Assembly: GCF_001729485.1 (NCBI RefSeq)
Contig: NZ_CP017157.1
Location: 186,001-250,000, forward strand
Direction: 5' to 3'
Source: Streptomyces lydicus
Lineage (GTDB): Bacteria; Actinomycetota; Actinomycetes; Streptomycetales; Streptomycetaceae
DNA: 64,000 nt
The position numbers and the translations under genes were made by a program. Shown one piece after another: positions 17,131-26,212 of this stretch (the first letter of the stretch is position 1; the number at the start of each line of letters is the position of its first letter). Below the pieces are notes generated by a model. It was not told the origin of the DNA, made no database searches, and saw only the letters and a program-made list of their open reading frames with translations.

Positions 17131-20100
17131 TCAGCTCCCGGCTGCCGGGAGCACCGTCTCCGGGACCTGGACGGTGCGCAGCACGCCGTCGCCCAGGTGC
17201 AGGATCGCCCGGCCCGGGCGGGTCGCGCCGAGCCGGCTGCGGGGCACCTTGACGCCGATCAGTTCGCCGTCGCTCATGTTCTGCGGCTTCAGCAGCAGCC
17301 CGCACCGGTTGCGGCGGGCCTCGGTGTGCCAGCCGGAGAACCCGGAGGAGAGCCGGTCGGTCTGCCCGGCGATCACCAGGCCCCGGCCGGTCTCGGCACC
17401 GGACTTCGCGATCGGCGTGAGGACGGACTCGGCCTTCGACTTCAGCAGCAGGTCGGCGTCGTCCAGGATCACCACGGCCCCCTGCGGCGCGGACGCCAGC
17501 GCCTGCTCCAGCGCCGTCGGGTCGATGTCGGCCTCGTCGAAGACCGCGAGGACCCCGGGCCGTCCGGCGAGCCGGCGCAACGGCGACCTGGCGGGCGCGC
17601 CGACGACGACCGGCGTCCCGACCGACAGCAGCGACAGTGCCAGCGTCGCCAGCACCGTGCTGCGTCCCGAGCGGGCCGGGCCCGCGACGAGGAAGGTCGG
17701 TGTGACGGAGAAGTCCGGCCCGAACGCGGTGAGTTCGTCACCGCCGACACCGGTCAGCGCCCAGTGTGCGGACGGCAGCGGCCGCGGCACGAGCCGGGCC
17801 GCCTCCTCCCAGGTGAGCCGGTCCGGCAGGATGTCGACGCGGAACGGGCGGGTGGCGGCCGGCAGATGGGCCGCCCGGTCACGGCAGTACTCGGCGATCT
17901 GCTGGAGCGCCACGGCCTGCGCCTGGCCCTCCGGGTTGTCCGTGAGGAGCGCGATCTGCACCTCGGCCTTGTCGGCGGCACGGAACGCGCGGCCCGGGGG
18001 GATCTCGTCGGGCACGTTGCGCTGGGTGATGCCGATCATGCCGTACTCGGACTTCTCGTTCAGCTTCAGCACGAGCTTGTCCTCGGTGGAGCCGTTGACC
18101 CGGCTGGAGAACAGCGCCCGGTCACCGGTCATCACCAGGTGGATGCCGACGCTCGCGCCGTCCCGGAGCAGGGTCAGCACCGAGTTCAGCAGGTTGCCGG
18201 CGTCGTACTCGCCGAGCTGCTTGTCGAAGACCTCCCACCGGTCGATGAACAGCACGATGTGCGGCGGCCGTTCGTCCTCCGGCAGCGCGCGGCGGAGTTC
18301 CGGCAGGTCGGCGCTGCCGCGGGCGGCGAGCATCTCCTGGCGCCGGGTCAGCTCCTCCGTCAGCCGGGCGAGCAGCCGGGCCACCCGGTCGGGCTGGGTG
18401 CGCTGGGTGATGGCCCCGCAGTGCGGCAGCCCCTCGATGGGCAGCAGCGCGCCGTTGCCGCAGTCGATGCCGTACATGTGCAGCCGGTCCGGCCCATGGG
18501 CGAAGGCCAGGGTGCCGGCGATGGTGCGCAGCGTCTGCGACCTGCCCTGCCGGGGCGAGCCGATGATGTGCAGGTGCCCGAGCGTCGCCGGGTCGATCAC
18601 CAGGGGCAGCCTGGCCTGTTGTGCGGGCAGGTCCACCACGCCGTACGCGACCGGCGGGAGGTCGTAGTCCGAGGGCGGGGGCGGCGGCAGTTCGCCGGTG
18701 ACCAGGACCTCGGGCAGCGGCGGGAGCCAGGGGCTGTGCTGGGCGGGGATGCCCATCTCCCGGTCCGCCTCGCGGATCGCCGTGACGAGCCCGGTGAGGT
18801 CGGTCTCCACCTCGGCGGGCGCGGCCGCGGCGCGGGGCCGCGCCGGAAGCGGCTCGCCGAGCCGCTCCCAGCCGAGCGCCACCGCCCAGGGCGCCGGCAG
18901 CGAGGTCGCCGCGGCACCGGGCCGGCGGCCGCCGACCCGTCCGGACTGGAACGGCACCAGGGAGTTCTGCCCCAGGCGCACATAGGCGCGGCCGGGGGTG
19001 CCCTGCGAGATCCCGGCGGCCTCCGGGGAGTTGAGGACGTCCGTGCTCTCGCCGGCGTCCGTCACCCGCAGCGCGATGCGCAGGTTGGTGTTGGCGCGGA
19101 TCTCCGAGGACACGACGCCGCTGGGGCGCTGCGTCGCCAGGATCAGGTGGATACCGAGGCTGCGGCCCCGCTGGGCGATGTTGACCAGGCCCTTCACGAA
19201 GTCCGGCAGGTCGCGCACCATCGAGGCGAACTCGTCGATGACGATGAGCAGCCGGGGCATCGGCTCGCGGCCCGCCGGGTTGCGTTCCAGCAGGTCGACG
19301 TAGTCCTCGATGTCCTTGGCGCCGGCCGCGGCGAGGATGTGCTCCCGCCGGGTGAGTTCCGCGGTCAGCGACACCAGGGCCCGCTCGACGAGGTGGGCGT
19401 CGAGGTCGGTGACCATGCCGACGGTGTGCGGCAGGTCCACGCAGTCCTTGAACGCGGAGCCGCCCTTGTAGTCGACGAGGACGAACGTCATCGCGTCCGG
19501 ACGGTTGGCCACCGCGAGCGAGGCGACCAGCGTCTGGAGGAGTTCGGACTTGCCGGAGCCGGTGGTGCCGGCGACCAGCCCGTGCGGGCCGTCGCGGCGC
19601 AGGTCCAGGTAGAACGGGCCGTCCAGGGAGACGCCGACGGCCGCCCGGGTCGAGCGCCCCCCGGCCTGCCAGCGCGCCCGGATACCGGCGGCCTGCGGCG
19701 GGTCGAGGGCGAGCACGTCCAGCAGCCGCGCGGAGCCGGGAAGCACCGCGGCCTCCTCGTCGCCGCCGCCCGAATCGCGCATCGGGCCCATCGCCCGGGC
19801 CAGCGAACGGCACCAGTCCAGGGACACCGCGTCGGGCCGGATGCCCCCGACGGTGCCCCTCCCGGAGCGTCCCACCCGCACCGTTCCGCCGGGCTCCTCG
19901 ACGACGACGGCGTGGCACTCCTCGGGCAGCAGCCGCTCCTCGGAGTCCAGGCACACCGCGCGGATGCCGACGGCCGGCCCGTCGCGCAGGATCTGCGCCA
20001 CGCCGGGCAGCGAACGCAGCCTGCGGGCCCCGTCGAGGACGACCAGCACATCGGGGCCGGGGGCCCGGTCGCGCCGGTCCGCCCGTCCGGCGCGCTCGAC

Positions 20101-21522
20101 GATCAGCGCGGTCAGTTCGGCCACCCGCCGGGCGCAGGTCTCCGTGCCGTAGCCGATGCTGGCCGGCGTGTCGCCGGACCTCTTGCGCACATGCGGCAGC
20201 CAGCGCAGCCAGGACCAGCCGTCCCGGCCCGGGCCGCCGGTCGTCAGCAGGTGGATCTGCAGGTCGCGGGGGCTGTGCAGGACGGCGGCCTGGGCGACCG
20301 CCCAGCGCGCCACGGCGCGCGCGGCCGGGCCCTCGCCGGCGATGCCCAGCACGTCGTGCTCGCGCAGCGGCACGGTCACCGGGACGTCGTAAGCGGTCCA
20401 CGGGTCCTGGCGGCGGTGCTCGTCCTTCGTCGGGTCGTGGAGGACCACGTCGGAGGGCAGGTCGGCGGTGCCGATGCGCAGTTCCAGGAAGTCGGCGTCC
20501 GAGGTGCGGCGCTCCCACAGGCGGCGCCGGGGGCCGACGGCGGTCAGGACGACCTCGGCCGGGTCCGGAAAGCCGCGGCGCCGGGCGGTGCGTTCGGCCG
20601 CCAGGGCCTGCTCCGCGTCGCCCTCGATGCGCGCCTTCTTCTCCTCGTACTCGGCGACACTGCTGGAGTGGGACTGGCGTCCGCTGCGCCGGCTCATCAG
20701 GAAGTTGCCGACGACCACGACCGGGGAGAGCAGCCCGAACAGCAGCATCGACATGCGGCCGAACACCAGCGCACCGGCCACCGCCATCACCACCGGCGCG
20801 GCCGCGGTGATCCACGGGAGCGGCCGGGCGGCCGGCGCCGCGGGCGGGGTGGGCAGGGTGAACCGGGTCGCGGTCCCGGCCGGCCGCAGCCGCGGCGGCC
20901 GGTTGTAGTCCCAGCCGGTGCCGTCCTCCGACGGCTGCACGGCCGCGTCCGGCTTCTGCGGGAGGGCGAGTTCGAGCAGGCAGTCGCCGACGAGGAGCTG
21001 CGCGCCGGCCGGCCAGGCGGTCGCCTCGGCGAGGTCCACGCGGTCCAGCTGGAGGGTGCCGTCGGCCGGCGCGGACGCGTCGGGCGCGATGCGGCAGCGG
21101 CCTCCGGGGCCCACCGCCAGCACGGCGAACGGGCGGTCCGGTACGGCGCGCAGCACCTGGGCGGTCCCGCCGTGGGCCAGCCCGATCCGGTACTCGCCCA
21201 TGTCGAGCCGGTGCACGGCGCCCGCGCCGGCCCCGCCGACGGCACGGACCTCCACCAGCCCGTCCGGTTCGGCCGACGCGGTGCCGGCCGGGCGGCCCAA
21301 GCCCACGATGGCGGCGTGGTGGAGCGGCGCGTCCCGCAGCCGCATGTCGGCCGGCAGCAGCCGGTCGCCGGCGTAAAGGCCGAGGCCCTCCGGGGGCCGG
21401 TGAACGCCTCCCGCCCCGGCCAGCGCCTCCGCGACGGCGCTCACGGGCGTGTCGGGGTCGGCGTCGAGGTGGACGTCGAACGCGTCACCGCCCCCCTCGA
21501 CCACGGTCAACATCAACGACAC
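17131..21522 (-). CDS. EssC-like FtsK/SpoIIIE ATPase of type VII secretion
   Basis: 1463 residues from GTG 21522 (GGAGG 8 nt upstream); ATG 21513 is the alternative. Order: a ubiquitin-like N-terminal domain (about 1-80), an FHA-like region (about 90-190), two membrane helices (about 228-270), then RRRLWERRTSDADFLELRIG typical of EccC/EssC, and three FtsK-type ATPase modules. Module 1 has a canonical Walker A (GTTGSGKS, about 650) and Walker B (LLIVIDEFASM). Modules 2 (GSPRQGRS, about 987) and 3 (GPARSGRS, about 1277) have Arg in place of the Walker Lys, so they are degenerate. It should power export of the WXG100-like proteins and the Rhs toxin. No eccB/D/E or mycP is nearby. Confidence 0.88.
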   Translation of the reverse strand: MSLMLTVVEGGGDAFDVHLDADPDTPVSAVAEALAGAGGVHRPPEGLGLYAGDRLLPADMRLRDAPLHHAAIVGLGRPAGTASAEPDGLVEVRAVGGAGAGAVHRLDMGEYRIGLAHGGTAQVLRAVPDRPFAVLAVGPGGRCRIAPDASAPADGTLQLDRVDLAEATAWPAGAQLLVGDCLLELALPQKPDAAVQPSEDGTGWDYNRPPRLRPAGTATRFTLPTPPAAPAARPLPWITAAAPVVMAVAGALVFGRMSMLLFGLLSPVVVVGNFLMSRRSGRQSHSSSVAEYEEKKARIEGDAEQALAAERTARRRGFPDPAEVVLTAVGPRRRLWERRTSDADFLELRIGTADLPSDVVLHDPTKDEHRRQDPWTAYDVPVTVPLREHDVLGIAGEGPAARAVARWAVAQAAVLHSPRDLQIHLLTTGGPGRDGWSWLRWLPHVRKRSGDTPASIGYGTETCARRVAELTALIVERAGRADRRDRAPGPDVLVVLDGARRLRSLPGVAQILRDGPAVGIRAVCLDSEERLLPEECHAVVVEEPGGTVRVGRSGRGTVGGIRPDAVSLDWCRSLARAMGPMRDSGGGDEEAAVLPGSARLLDVLALDPPQAAGIRARWQAGGRSTRAAVGVSLDGPFYLDLRRDGPHGLVAGTTGSGKSELLQTLVASLAVANRPDAMTFVLVDYKGGSAFKDCVDLPHTVGMVTDLDAHLVERALVSLTAELTRREHILAAAGAKDIEDYVDLLERNPAGREPMPRLLIVIDEFASMVRDLPDFVKGLVNIAQRGRSLGIHLILATQRPSGVVSSEIRANTNLRIALRVTDAGESTDVLNSPEAAGISQGTPGRAYVRLGQNSLVPFQSGRVGGRRPGAAATSLPAPWAVALGWERLGEPLPARPRAAAAPAEVETDLTGLVTAIREADREMGIPAQHSPWLPPLPEVLVTGELPPPPPSDYDLPPVAYGVVDLPAQQARLPLVIDPATLGHLHIIGSPRQGRSQTLRTIAGTLAFAHGPDRLHMYGIDCGNGALLPIEGLPHCGAITQRTQPDRVARLLARLTEELTRRQEMLAARGSADLPELRRALPEDERPPHIVLFIDRWEVFDKQLGEYDAGNLLNSVLTLLRDGASVGIHLVMTGDRALFSSRVNGSTEDKLVLKLNEKSEYGMIGITQRNVPDEIPPGRAFRAADKAEVQIALLTDNPEGQAQAVALQQIAEYCRDRAAHLPAATRPFRVDILPDRLTWEEAARLVPRPLPSAHWALTGVGGDELTAFGPDFSVTPTFLVAGPARSGRSTVLATLALSLLSVGTPVVVGAPARSPLRRLAGRPGVLAVFDEADIDPTALEQALASAPQGAVVILDDADLLLKSKAESVLTPIAKSGAETGRGLVIAGQTDRLSSGFSGWHTEARRNRCGLLLKPQNMSDGELIGVKVPRSRLGATRPGRAILHLGDGVLRTVQVPETVLPAAGS

Positions 21523-21755
21523 GAAAACGTCCTCCAGCCGGCGTGAATGGGGGGCCTCGGCAGCCGCGTTCGGCGGCTCCCGTGCCACTGACGGGACCTA
21601 CGGACCGCGTCCGCGGATGGTTCACCGGTGCGGCGGTGAACCATTCCCGGACGGGCCCCGTAGTGGCCATCGGGTGCACGGCGTCACGACGGTGCCGCCC
21701 CCGCTTCCGCCCGTCCCGGCCCCGCCGCCGGGGCGTCCCGACAAGGAGTCAGAAG

Positions 21756-22697
21756 ATGATCTGGTACGTCCTGGCCGTGGTGCTGGGGCTGGCGCTGATC
21801 GGGGCGGTGACCGCGCTGATCGTCACCGAGTGGCGGTCCCGCCCGCCGAAGCCCGTCGCCGCCTCGGCCGCCGTCATGGGGCGGGAGGCGCTGGACGTGG
21901 TCAACGCGGGTCTGCGCCGGCTGACGGGCGAGTGCCTGCGCTCCGGCCGGTCGCTGCCCGACCTGTACGCCGTCGTCTACTCCGAGGAGCGGCTCGGACT
22001 GCTGCTGGCCGGCGCGGAGCAGAAGGCCCCCGCGCCCTGGACCGTCGAGGCCGACGGCGAGCGCTGGACGATCTCGCCCGACGACCTGCACCGCCCCGGC
22101 CCGGAGGGCGAACCGGCCCTGCCGTACGCGCTGACGGTGACGGTAGGCCTGGACGGCCCCGACCGGGTGCTGGTCGACCTCTCCCGGGCGGCGGGGCCCG
22201 TCTCGGTGGCGGGTCCGGACGAGGAGGTGCGCAGCCTGGTGCGGGCCGTCGTCGCCGAGGCGCTCTCCAGCCCGGTGGGAGCGCTCGCCGAGGTCACCCT
22301 GGTGGGATCGCTGGCCGCTGGCGGGCTCCTCTCCGGCGACGAGGCGCGGACCTCGCGGCTGCACACCGCGGCCAGCCTGGAGGAGGCGTTCGCCAAGGTG
22401 GCTGCGGCGAGCACGGGGGCGCCGGCGCCCGGATCGCCCGACGTCACCCAGATCTTCCGGCTGATCGAGGGCAGCAGCCGGATCGCCGTCCAGGGCGAGG
22501 CGCCGCACCTGTTCGTCGTGGACGCCTCACAGCTCCCCGGGCGGGAGGGGGCGCTGGACGGCCTGCGGCGCGGGGACGCGCTGCTGGTGGTCGGCGAGGC
22601 GCCCACGGGGTGGCGCTGGCGTACCGGTGCGGGGGGATCGCTGGACACCGGGCCGCTCGGTCTGGAGATCACCCGGCACGCGGGGCGTTTCGGGTGA
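21756..22697 (+). CDS. membrane-anchored T7SS-locus protein
   Basis: 313 residues from ATG 21756, with AAGGAG at 21743-21748. One N-terminal membrane helix (about 2-23, MIWYVLAVVLGLALIGAVTA) is followed by a basic stop-transfer, then a soluble alpha/beta region. I do not recognise a family. It is read divergently from the EssC-like gene over a shared 233-bp region, so the two are probably co-regulated. By place and topology it could be an inner-membrane accessory of the secretion machine. The upstream shared frame up to 21543 lacks coding character and is not included. Confidence 0.65.
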   Translation: MIWYVLAVVLGLALIGAVTALIVTEWRSRPPKPVAASAAVMGREALDVVNAGLRRLTGECLRSGRSLPDLYAVVYSEERLGLLLAGAEQKAPAPWTVEADGERWTISPDDLHRPGPEGEPALPYALTVTVGLDGPDRVLVDLSRAAGPVSVAGPDEEVRSLVRAVVAEALSSPVGALAEVTLVGSLAAGGLLSGDEARTSRLHTAASLEEAFAKVAAASTGAPAPGSPDVTQIFRLIEGSSRIAVQGEAPHLFVVDASQLPGREGALDGLRRGDALLVVGEAPTGWRWRTGAGGSLDTGPLGLEITRHAGRFG

Positions 22698-22700
22698 GCG

Positions 22701-23285
22701 TCATCCGGCCTCGCGGTCCAGGCCGCCCCCGTACAGCCCGCGGCTGTGCAGCGCCTCGCGCAGGGCGCGGGCGGCGTAGTACGTCCGCGACTTGACCGTG
22801 CCCGGCGGGACGCCGAGGACCTTGGCCGTCTGGTTGACGCTGCGGCCCAGGTAGTGCACGTGCAGCAGGACCTCGCGCTGCGCCGGCCGCAGGTCCCGCA
22901 ACGCGTCGGTGAGCACCTGGGAGGTGAGGATGTGGTCCACCCCGTCGGACACCGGCAGGTGGGCGAGTTCGGGGTCACCGGTCTCCGGTGGTCTGGCCTG
23001 GCGGGCCCGGTGGCCGTCGATGACGAGATTGCGCAGCACGGTGAACAGCCAGGGCCGCACCGAATCCGCGGTCGGGTCGAGTTCCCCGGCGTGCCGCCAG
23101 GCGCGTATCGCGACTTCCTGGAGGACGTCCTCGGCGCGGTGCCAGTCGCCCTCCAGCCGCCGTGCGGCGAACTGCAGTAACGCGCTGCCGTGGAAGTGGT
23201 AGAGCGCTCTCAGGAACTCGTCGGGGCGGGGTTCCGTGGCGCGCGGGCCGGATATCCGGTCTTGGGTCGAAGCGCTGGCCGACAA
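22701..23285 (-). CDS. ECF-type RNA polymerase sigma factor
   Basis: 194 residues starting at TTG 23285, preceded by GAGGAAAGG; no ATG or GTG gives a full-length region 2. Region 2 spans about 25-95 (ARRLEGDWHRAEDVLQEVAI, RPWLFTVLRNLVIDGHRAR). Region 4 spans about 120-175 (LRDLRPAQREVLLHVHYLG then VNQTAKVLGVPPGTVKSRTY). The spacing and region 2/4 wording are those of Streptomyces SigL-like ECF factors. No anti-sigma gene with a zinc motif is visible. It ends 4 bp from the convergent T7SS-locus gene and lies 140 bp downstream of the LamG gene, which might be in the same unit. Confidence 0.88.
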   Translation of the reverse strand: MSASASTQDRISGPRATEPRPDEFLRALYHFHGSALLQFAARRLEGDWHRAEDVLQEVAIRAWRHAGELDPTADSVRPWLFTVLRNLVIDGHRARQARPPETGDPELAHLPVSDGVDHILTSQVLTDALRDLRPAQREVLLHVHYLGRSVNQTAKVLGVPPGTVKSRTYYAARALREALHSRGLYGGGLDREAG

Positions 23286-23425
23286 GGGCCTTTCCTCTCC
23301 GGTCGTCGGTGGGGAAGACGGGTTCGGCCGGCCGCGGGAGAACCGGCGGGCGCCGCCGCGAGCCGTCGTGCGCCCGTGCGGCGCCCGCCGGCCGGCGGCA
23401 GCGGTGAACTCGCCCCGGTAACCCG

Positions 23426-24196
23426 TCAGCCCGGTTCGCGAGAGGAAAGTGAACCCACTTCACGGGACGTCAGTTCCCGGTCGTAGACGTGCACATCGGC
23501 GATGTCACCGTTCCAGTGGTCGGCGGCCCTCCCGTCGAACTTGGCGCGTCCGATCACCACGCTGCCAGTGGGTTTCACGTCGCTTGCGGCCACCCTGGTC
23601 CCCGCGAGCCGACCGTCCACGTAGATCCGCATCGTGTGGTCCTTCTGGCTGTACGTGCCGGTCAGGTGGTACCAGCGCCCGGGCTGCGGCTGCTCGGGCG
23701 TCTGCGCGACGGTACGGGCGCCGGTGAAACTGAAGGCGAAGTTCCCGTCCGGGCCGGCGTACTGGAGGAAGAACGAGCTGCTCGGGTCGCCGTCCTCGGA
23801 CAGGGCGGTGTGGAAGCCGTTCCGGTCCTCGGAGGCGAGGCGCACCCGCGCGGCGACCGAGTAGTCCTTGCCCGTGGTGTCCAGCACGGTGCCGGTGTCC
23901 ACGAATCCGCTGGTGCCGTCCAGCCGCAGGGCGCCGCCCTGGGGGCCGTCGGTCCACTCCGTGCCGCCGCTGATCACGCCGTCGTGCGCGCCGGCCTTCG
24001 CGGTGCCGGAGCGGTGCAGGGGCCACCAGCCGAGGCCCTGCAGCGACTCGGTGCCGCCACCCGGGCGCGAAGCGGCCGGGTCCGCCCCGGCCTGCTCCTT
24101 CCCGGAGTTCTGGCCGCGCACCAGTTGGACGGTGACGAAGGCCAGCGCGACGGTCAATACGGCGATCGTGGTGATGAGCCACCATCTGCGCGTCAT
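23426..24196 (-). CDS. membrane-anchored LamG-domain protein
   Basis: 256 residues from ATG 24196. A basic start (MTRRWW) and a membrane helix (about 5-26) form an uncleaved anchor or signal. After a Gly/Ser linker, a concanavalin-like LamG/LamGL jelly roll covers about 60-250, with the family hallmarks DGTSGFVDTG, PGRWYHLTGTYSQKDHTMRI and IADVHVYDRELTSREV. LamG domains bind glycans or proteins on the cell surface. It sits immediately upstream of the ECF sigma gene on the same strand, so it might act in sensing, or simply be controlled by that sigma factor. Confidence 0.82.
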   Translation of the reverse strand: MTRRWWLITTIAVLTVALAFVTVQLVRGQNSGKEQAGADPAASRPGGGTESLQGLGWWPLHRSGTAKAGAHDGVISGGTEWTDGPQGGALRLDGTSGFVDTGTVLDTTGKDYSVAARVRLASEDRNGFHTALSEDGDPSSSFFLQYAGPDGNFAFSFTGARTVAQTPEQPQPGRWYHLTGTYSQKDHTMRIYVDGRLAGTRVAASDVKPTGSVVIGRAKFDGRAADHWNGDIADVHVYDRELTSREVGSLSSREPG

Positions 24197-24421
24197 GAAT
24201 CTCCCCGGGACGTGCGGCGTAAATGTGTCACTGGTGGTCACGGGCCCGATCCGGAAGTGGTTCAGTGTGCATTCAAATTGTGGCAAGCACCCGGGCCGGC
24301 GGGACCGGGCGCCCCCGGGATGTGCTCCCGTGCGCCCGGAGATGCCGCGACGCCGCGTACGGGGCAGTGGAACAAGGGCAGTTGTGGGCTCGTGTCCGTG
24401 CCCGTGTCCGCCCCGAGACGG

Positions 24422-25192
24422 TCAGCCGATGGGGTTGACGAAGGTGCCCGGGTGGGTGGCGCTGCGCTGGTCGACGAGCGTGCCCCAGGGCCACTTGATG
24501 GTGAGCGCCTTGGTCTCGTTGGGCGGGGTGATGTCGGCCCAGGCGGGCTGGTAGAAGCCGGTGTCTTCCTTGGTCATGAGGACATTGATGGTGAAGTCGG
24601 TGCTGTCGCCGGGCCCCAGGGTGATCGAGCCGTGCTTGGCCGAGGAGCGGACCAGCGACCAGCGCTCGCCGCCGTTCTCGGACTTGAGGTCCACGCCCGC
24701 GAAACCGCCGATCTTGCAGGTGCGGCTGCCCTTGTTGGTCAGCACGACGCTGGTGGTCGTCCCCCCGCTCGCGTCCGGGTCCGGGGCCGCGTCGCCGCCC
24801 GTGGCGAACGCCGCCGTCAGGCCGGAGGTGTGGCAGCGCTCGACACCCCCACTCGCCCCGCCACTGCCGCCGGTGGCGTGCGCGCCGCCGGACTGCTTGC
24901 CCGCGCTGCCCGCGTTGGTGCCGGGCTTGGCACCGGGCTTGGCACCGGAGTCCGCCTTGTTGTCGGAACCCTGCGCCCCGCCGGAGGACCCCGCGCCGTT
25001 GGACCCGGAGGAGCCCGCGCCGCCGGCCTCGGCGGCCGCGGCGGTGTCCTTCTGGCCGCCTGCCGGCTTGGCGGCCGCGGCGTCCGAGCCGGAGCAGGCG
25101 GTCAGCGAAAGCGCCGCGGCCGCGGTCAGGGCCGCGGCGGCCACGCGCAGCGTGCGGCGACGGGCGGTGCGGACAGTGGTGTTGGCGCTCAT
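24422..25192 (-). CDS. DUF4232 lipoprotein (copy 1)
   Basis: 256 residues from ATG 25192. The signal peptide ends with lipobox LTAC at about residue 33, followed by a long Ala/Gly/Ser/Lys low-complexity linker (about 35-115). The C-terminal DUF4232 domain begins at ERCHTSGLTAAF, includes TSVVLTNKGSRTCKIGGFAG with the paired cysteines of the family, and ends near TFVNPIG. The domain is a secreted immunoglobulin-like sandwich common in Streptomyces, function unknown. A second DUF4232 lipoprotein lies at 27834-28532. No ribosome binding site decides against this start. Confidence 0.85.
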   Translation of the reverse strand: MSANTTVRTARRRTLRVAAAALTAAAALSLTACSGSDAAAAKPAGGQKDTAAAAEAGGAGSSGSNGAGSSGGAQGSDNKADSGAKPGAKPGTNAGSAGKQSGGAHATGGSGGASGGVERCHTSGLTAAFATGGDAAPDPDASGGTTTSVVLTNKGSRTCKIGGFAGVDLKSENGGERWSLVRSSAKHGSITLGPGDSTDFTINVLMTKEDTGFYQPAWADITPPNETKALTIKWPWGTLVDQRSATHPGTFVNPIG

Positions 25193-25370
25193 TTCGGGTC
25201 CCCCCAGGGTGATCGGTGTCGCTGTCTCCTCGGTACGTCACCCACTCTGGCCGGGGCCGCTATCGCCAGGCTGCCGTGCCGCTAACGTCCGGCAAACGCA
25301 GGCGGGTCAGCGCCGGACGGGGCCGCCGGCACCCCGCGATCCGGGCGGCCCGGGTCCGGAAAACGAAGCA

Positions 25371-25393
25371 GGCCCAGGTCGCTGACCTGGGCC
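25371..25393 (-). terminator. terminator with U-tract for the HAAS/PadR unit
   Basis: Perfect 10-bp stem GGCCCAGGTC / GACCTGGGCC with a 3-nt loop. On the minus strand it is followed by a T-rich run (CTTCGTTTTCC). It lies in the 303-bp gap 25193-25495, which holds no gene. Confidence 0.75.
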
Positions 25394-25495
25394 TCAACTC
25401 CGAACGGGCCGCCGCGGATGCGGTACCGGCCGCTCGCTGCGACCGCGCCCGCGGACTGCTGCCGGGAGCGGGCGGGTGGCCCGCAGCCCCGGGGT

Positions 25496-26212
25496 TCAGA
25501 CGGTGCCCGTCACGGGCGGGCAGGTGCGGTGACGGACCCAGGCGGCACCGGCCGCGACGGCGCCGGTCATTACGGCCGGCGCGAGGGGGGCGGTGAAGAG
25601 GAGTTGGTAGTAACCCACCACGTAGGCACCGAAGATGCCGATCGCGACACCGAGCCCGGCCGCCGCCACGAGAAGGACCGGGAGGGCCTTGGTCAGGGCC
25701 CGCACGGTCGCTTCGCGCGCGGGGGCACCGTGGTGCCGGAGCGTTCCGTGCACGGCCCGCCGGATCAAGAAGAACGCGGCGAGCGCGCACACCGGGAGCC
25801 CCACCCACATCAGGGGGACACCGGGGTTGGGGAACGTGCGCACCTCCGACAGCACATGCCCGCCGGGCGTGGTGGTCAGCGATGAGCCGCTGGGGTCGAG
25901 GAGGTGCGACCAGCACACGTACCAAAAGGCGAGCGCGGCGAGGGCGGGCAGGACGGCACCCTGGGCCGCCGCGACGGCGGTCTCCTTCAGATACCGGTGC
26001 GCCGGCAGCAGACCGCGTTCGTCCGCCCAGGAGGTGGCCAGCGCCTCGACGTCCCCGCCGATGTAGTCGGCGACCGACCTGCCGTCCGAGGCGGCGGCAG
26101 TCAGGTCGGCGGCCAGTTCCTCGGCCATCTCATCGGCCGTGTCCTGTTCGACGCTGAGGCGGCGCCACGTCTCGGTGGCCCGGTGTATCGCGTCGTCGAC
26201 CGTCAGGGTCAT
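25496..26212 (-). CDS. HAAS-type multi-pass membrane protein
   Basis: 238 residues from ATG 26212. The first 70 residues (DDAIHRATETWRRLSVEQDT, MAEELAADLTAAA, YIGGDVEALATSWADERG) follow the HAAS/DUF1700-like helical domain, which in many genomes is encoded next to a PadR regulator. Four to five membrane helices follow (about 85-108, 130-150, 175-200, 205-225). Its ATG overlaps the PadR stop (ATGA), so translation is coupled. The likely role is a PadR-controlled membrane sensor or permease accessory; the substrate is unknown. It ends at a hairpin terminator. Confidence 0.75.
   Translation of the reverse strand: MTLTVDDAIHRATETWRRLSVEQDTADEMAEELAADLTAAASDGRSVADYIGGDVEALATSWADERGLLPAHRYLKETAVAAAQGAVLPALAALAFWYVCWSHLLDPSGSSLTTTPGGHVLSEVRTFPNPGVPLMWVGLPVCALAAFFLIRRAVHGTLRHHGAPAREATVRALTKALPVLLVAAAGLGVAIGIFGAYVVGYYQLLFTAPLAPAVMTGAVAAGAAWVRHRTCPPVTGTV

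Noticed and set aside
17068..21546. Very long open frame on the plus strand opposite the EssC-like ATPase gene
   Set aside because: It is the GC-frame mirror of the real minus-strand gene; its translation is low-complexity Arg/Gly/Ala/Val text with no domains.
25371..25393. Possible remnant of another tRNA terminator/att site, because the hairpin resembles the one after tRNA-Gly
   Set aside because: No tRNA sequence is found on either side; it fits as the terminator of the minus-strand gene ending at 25496.
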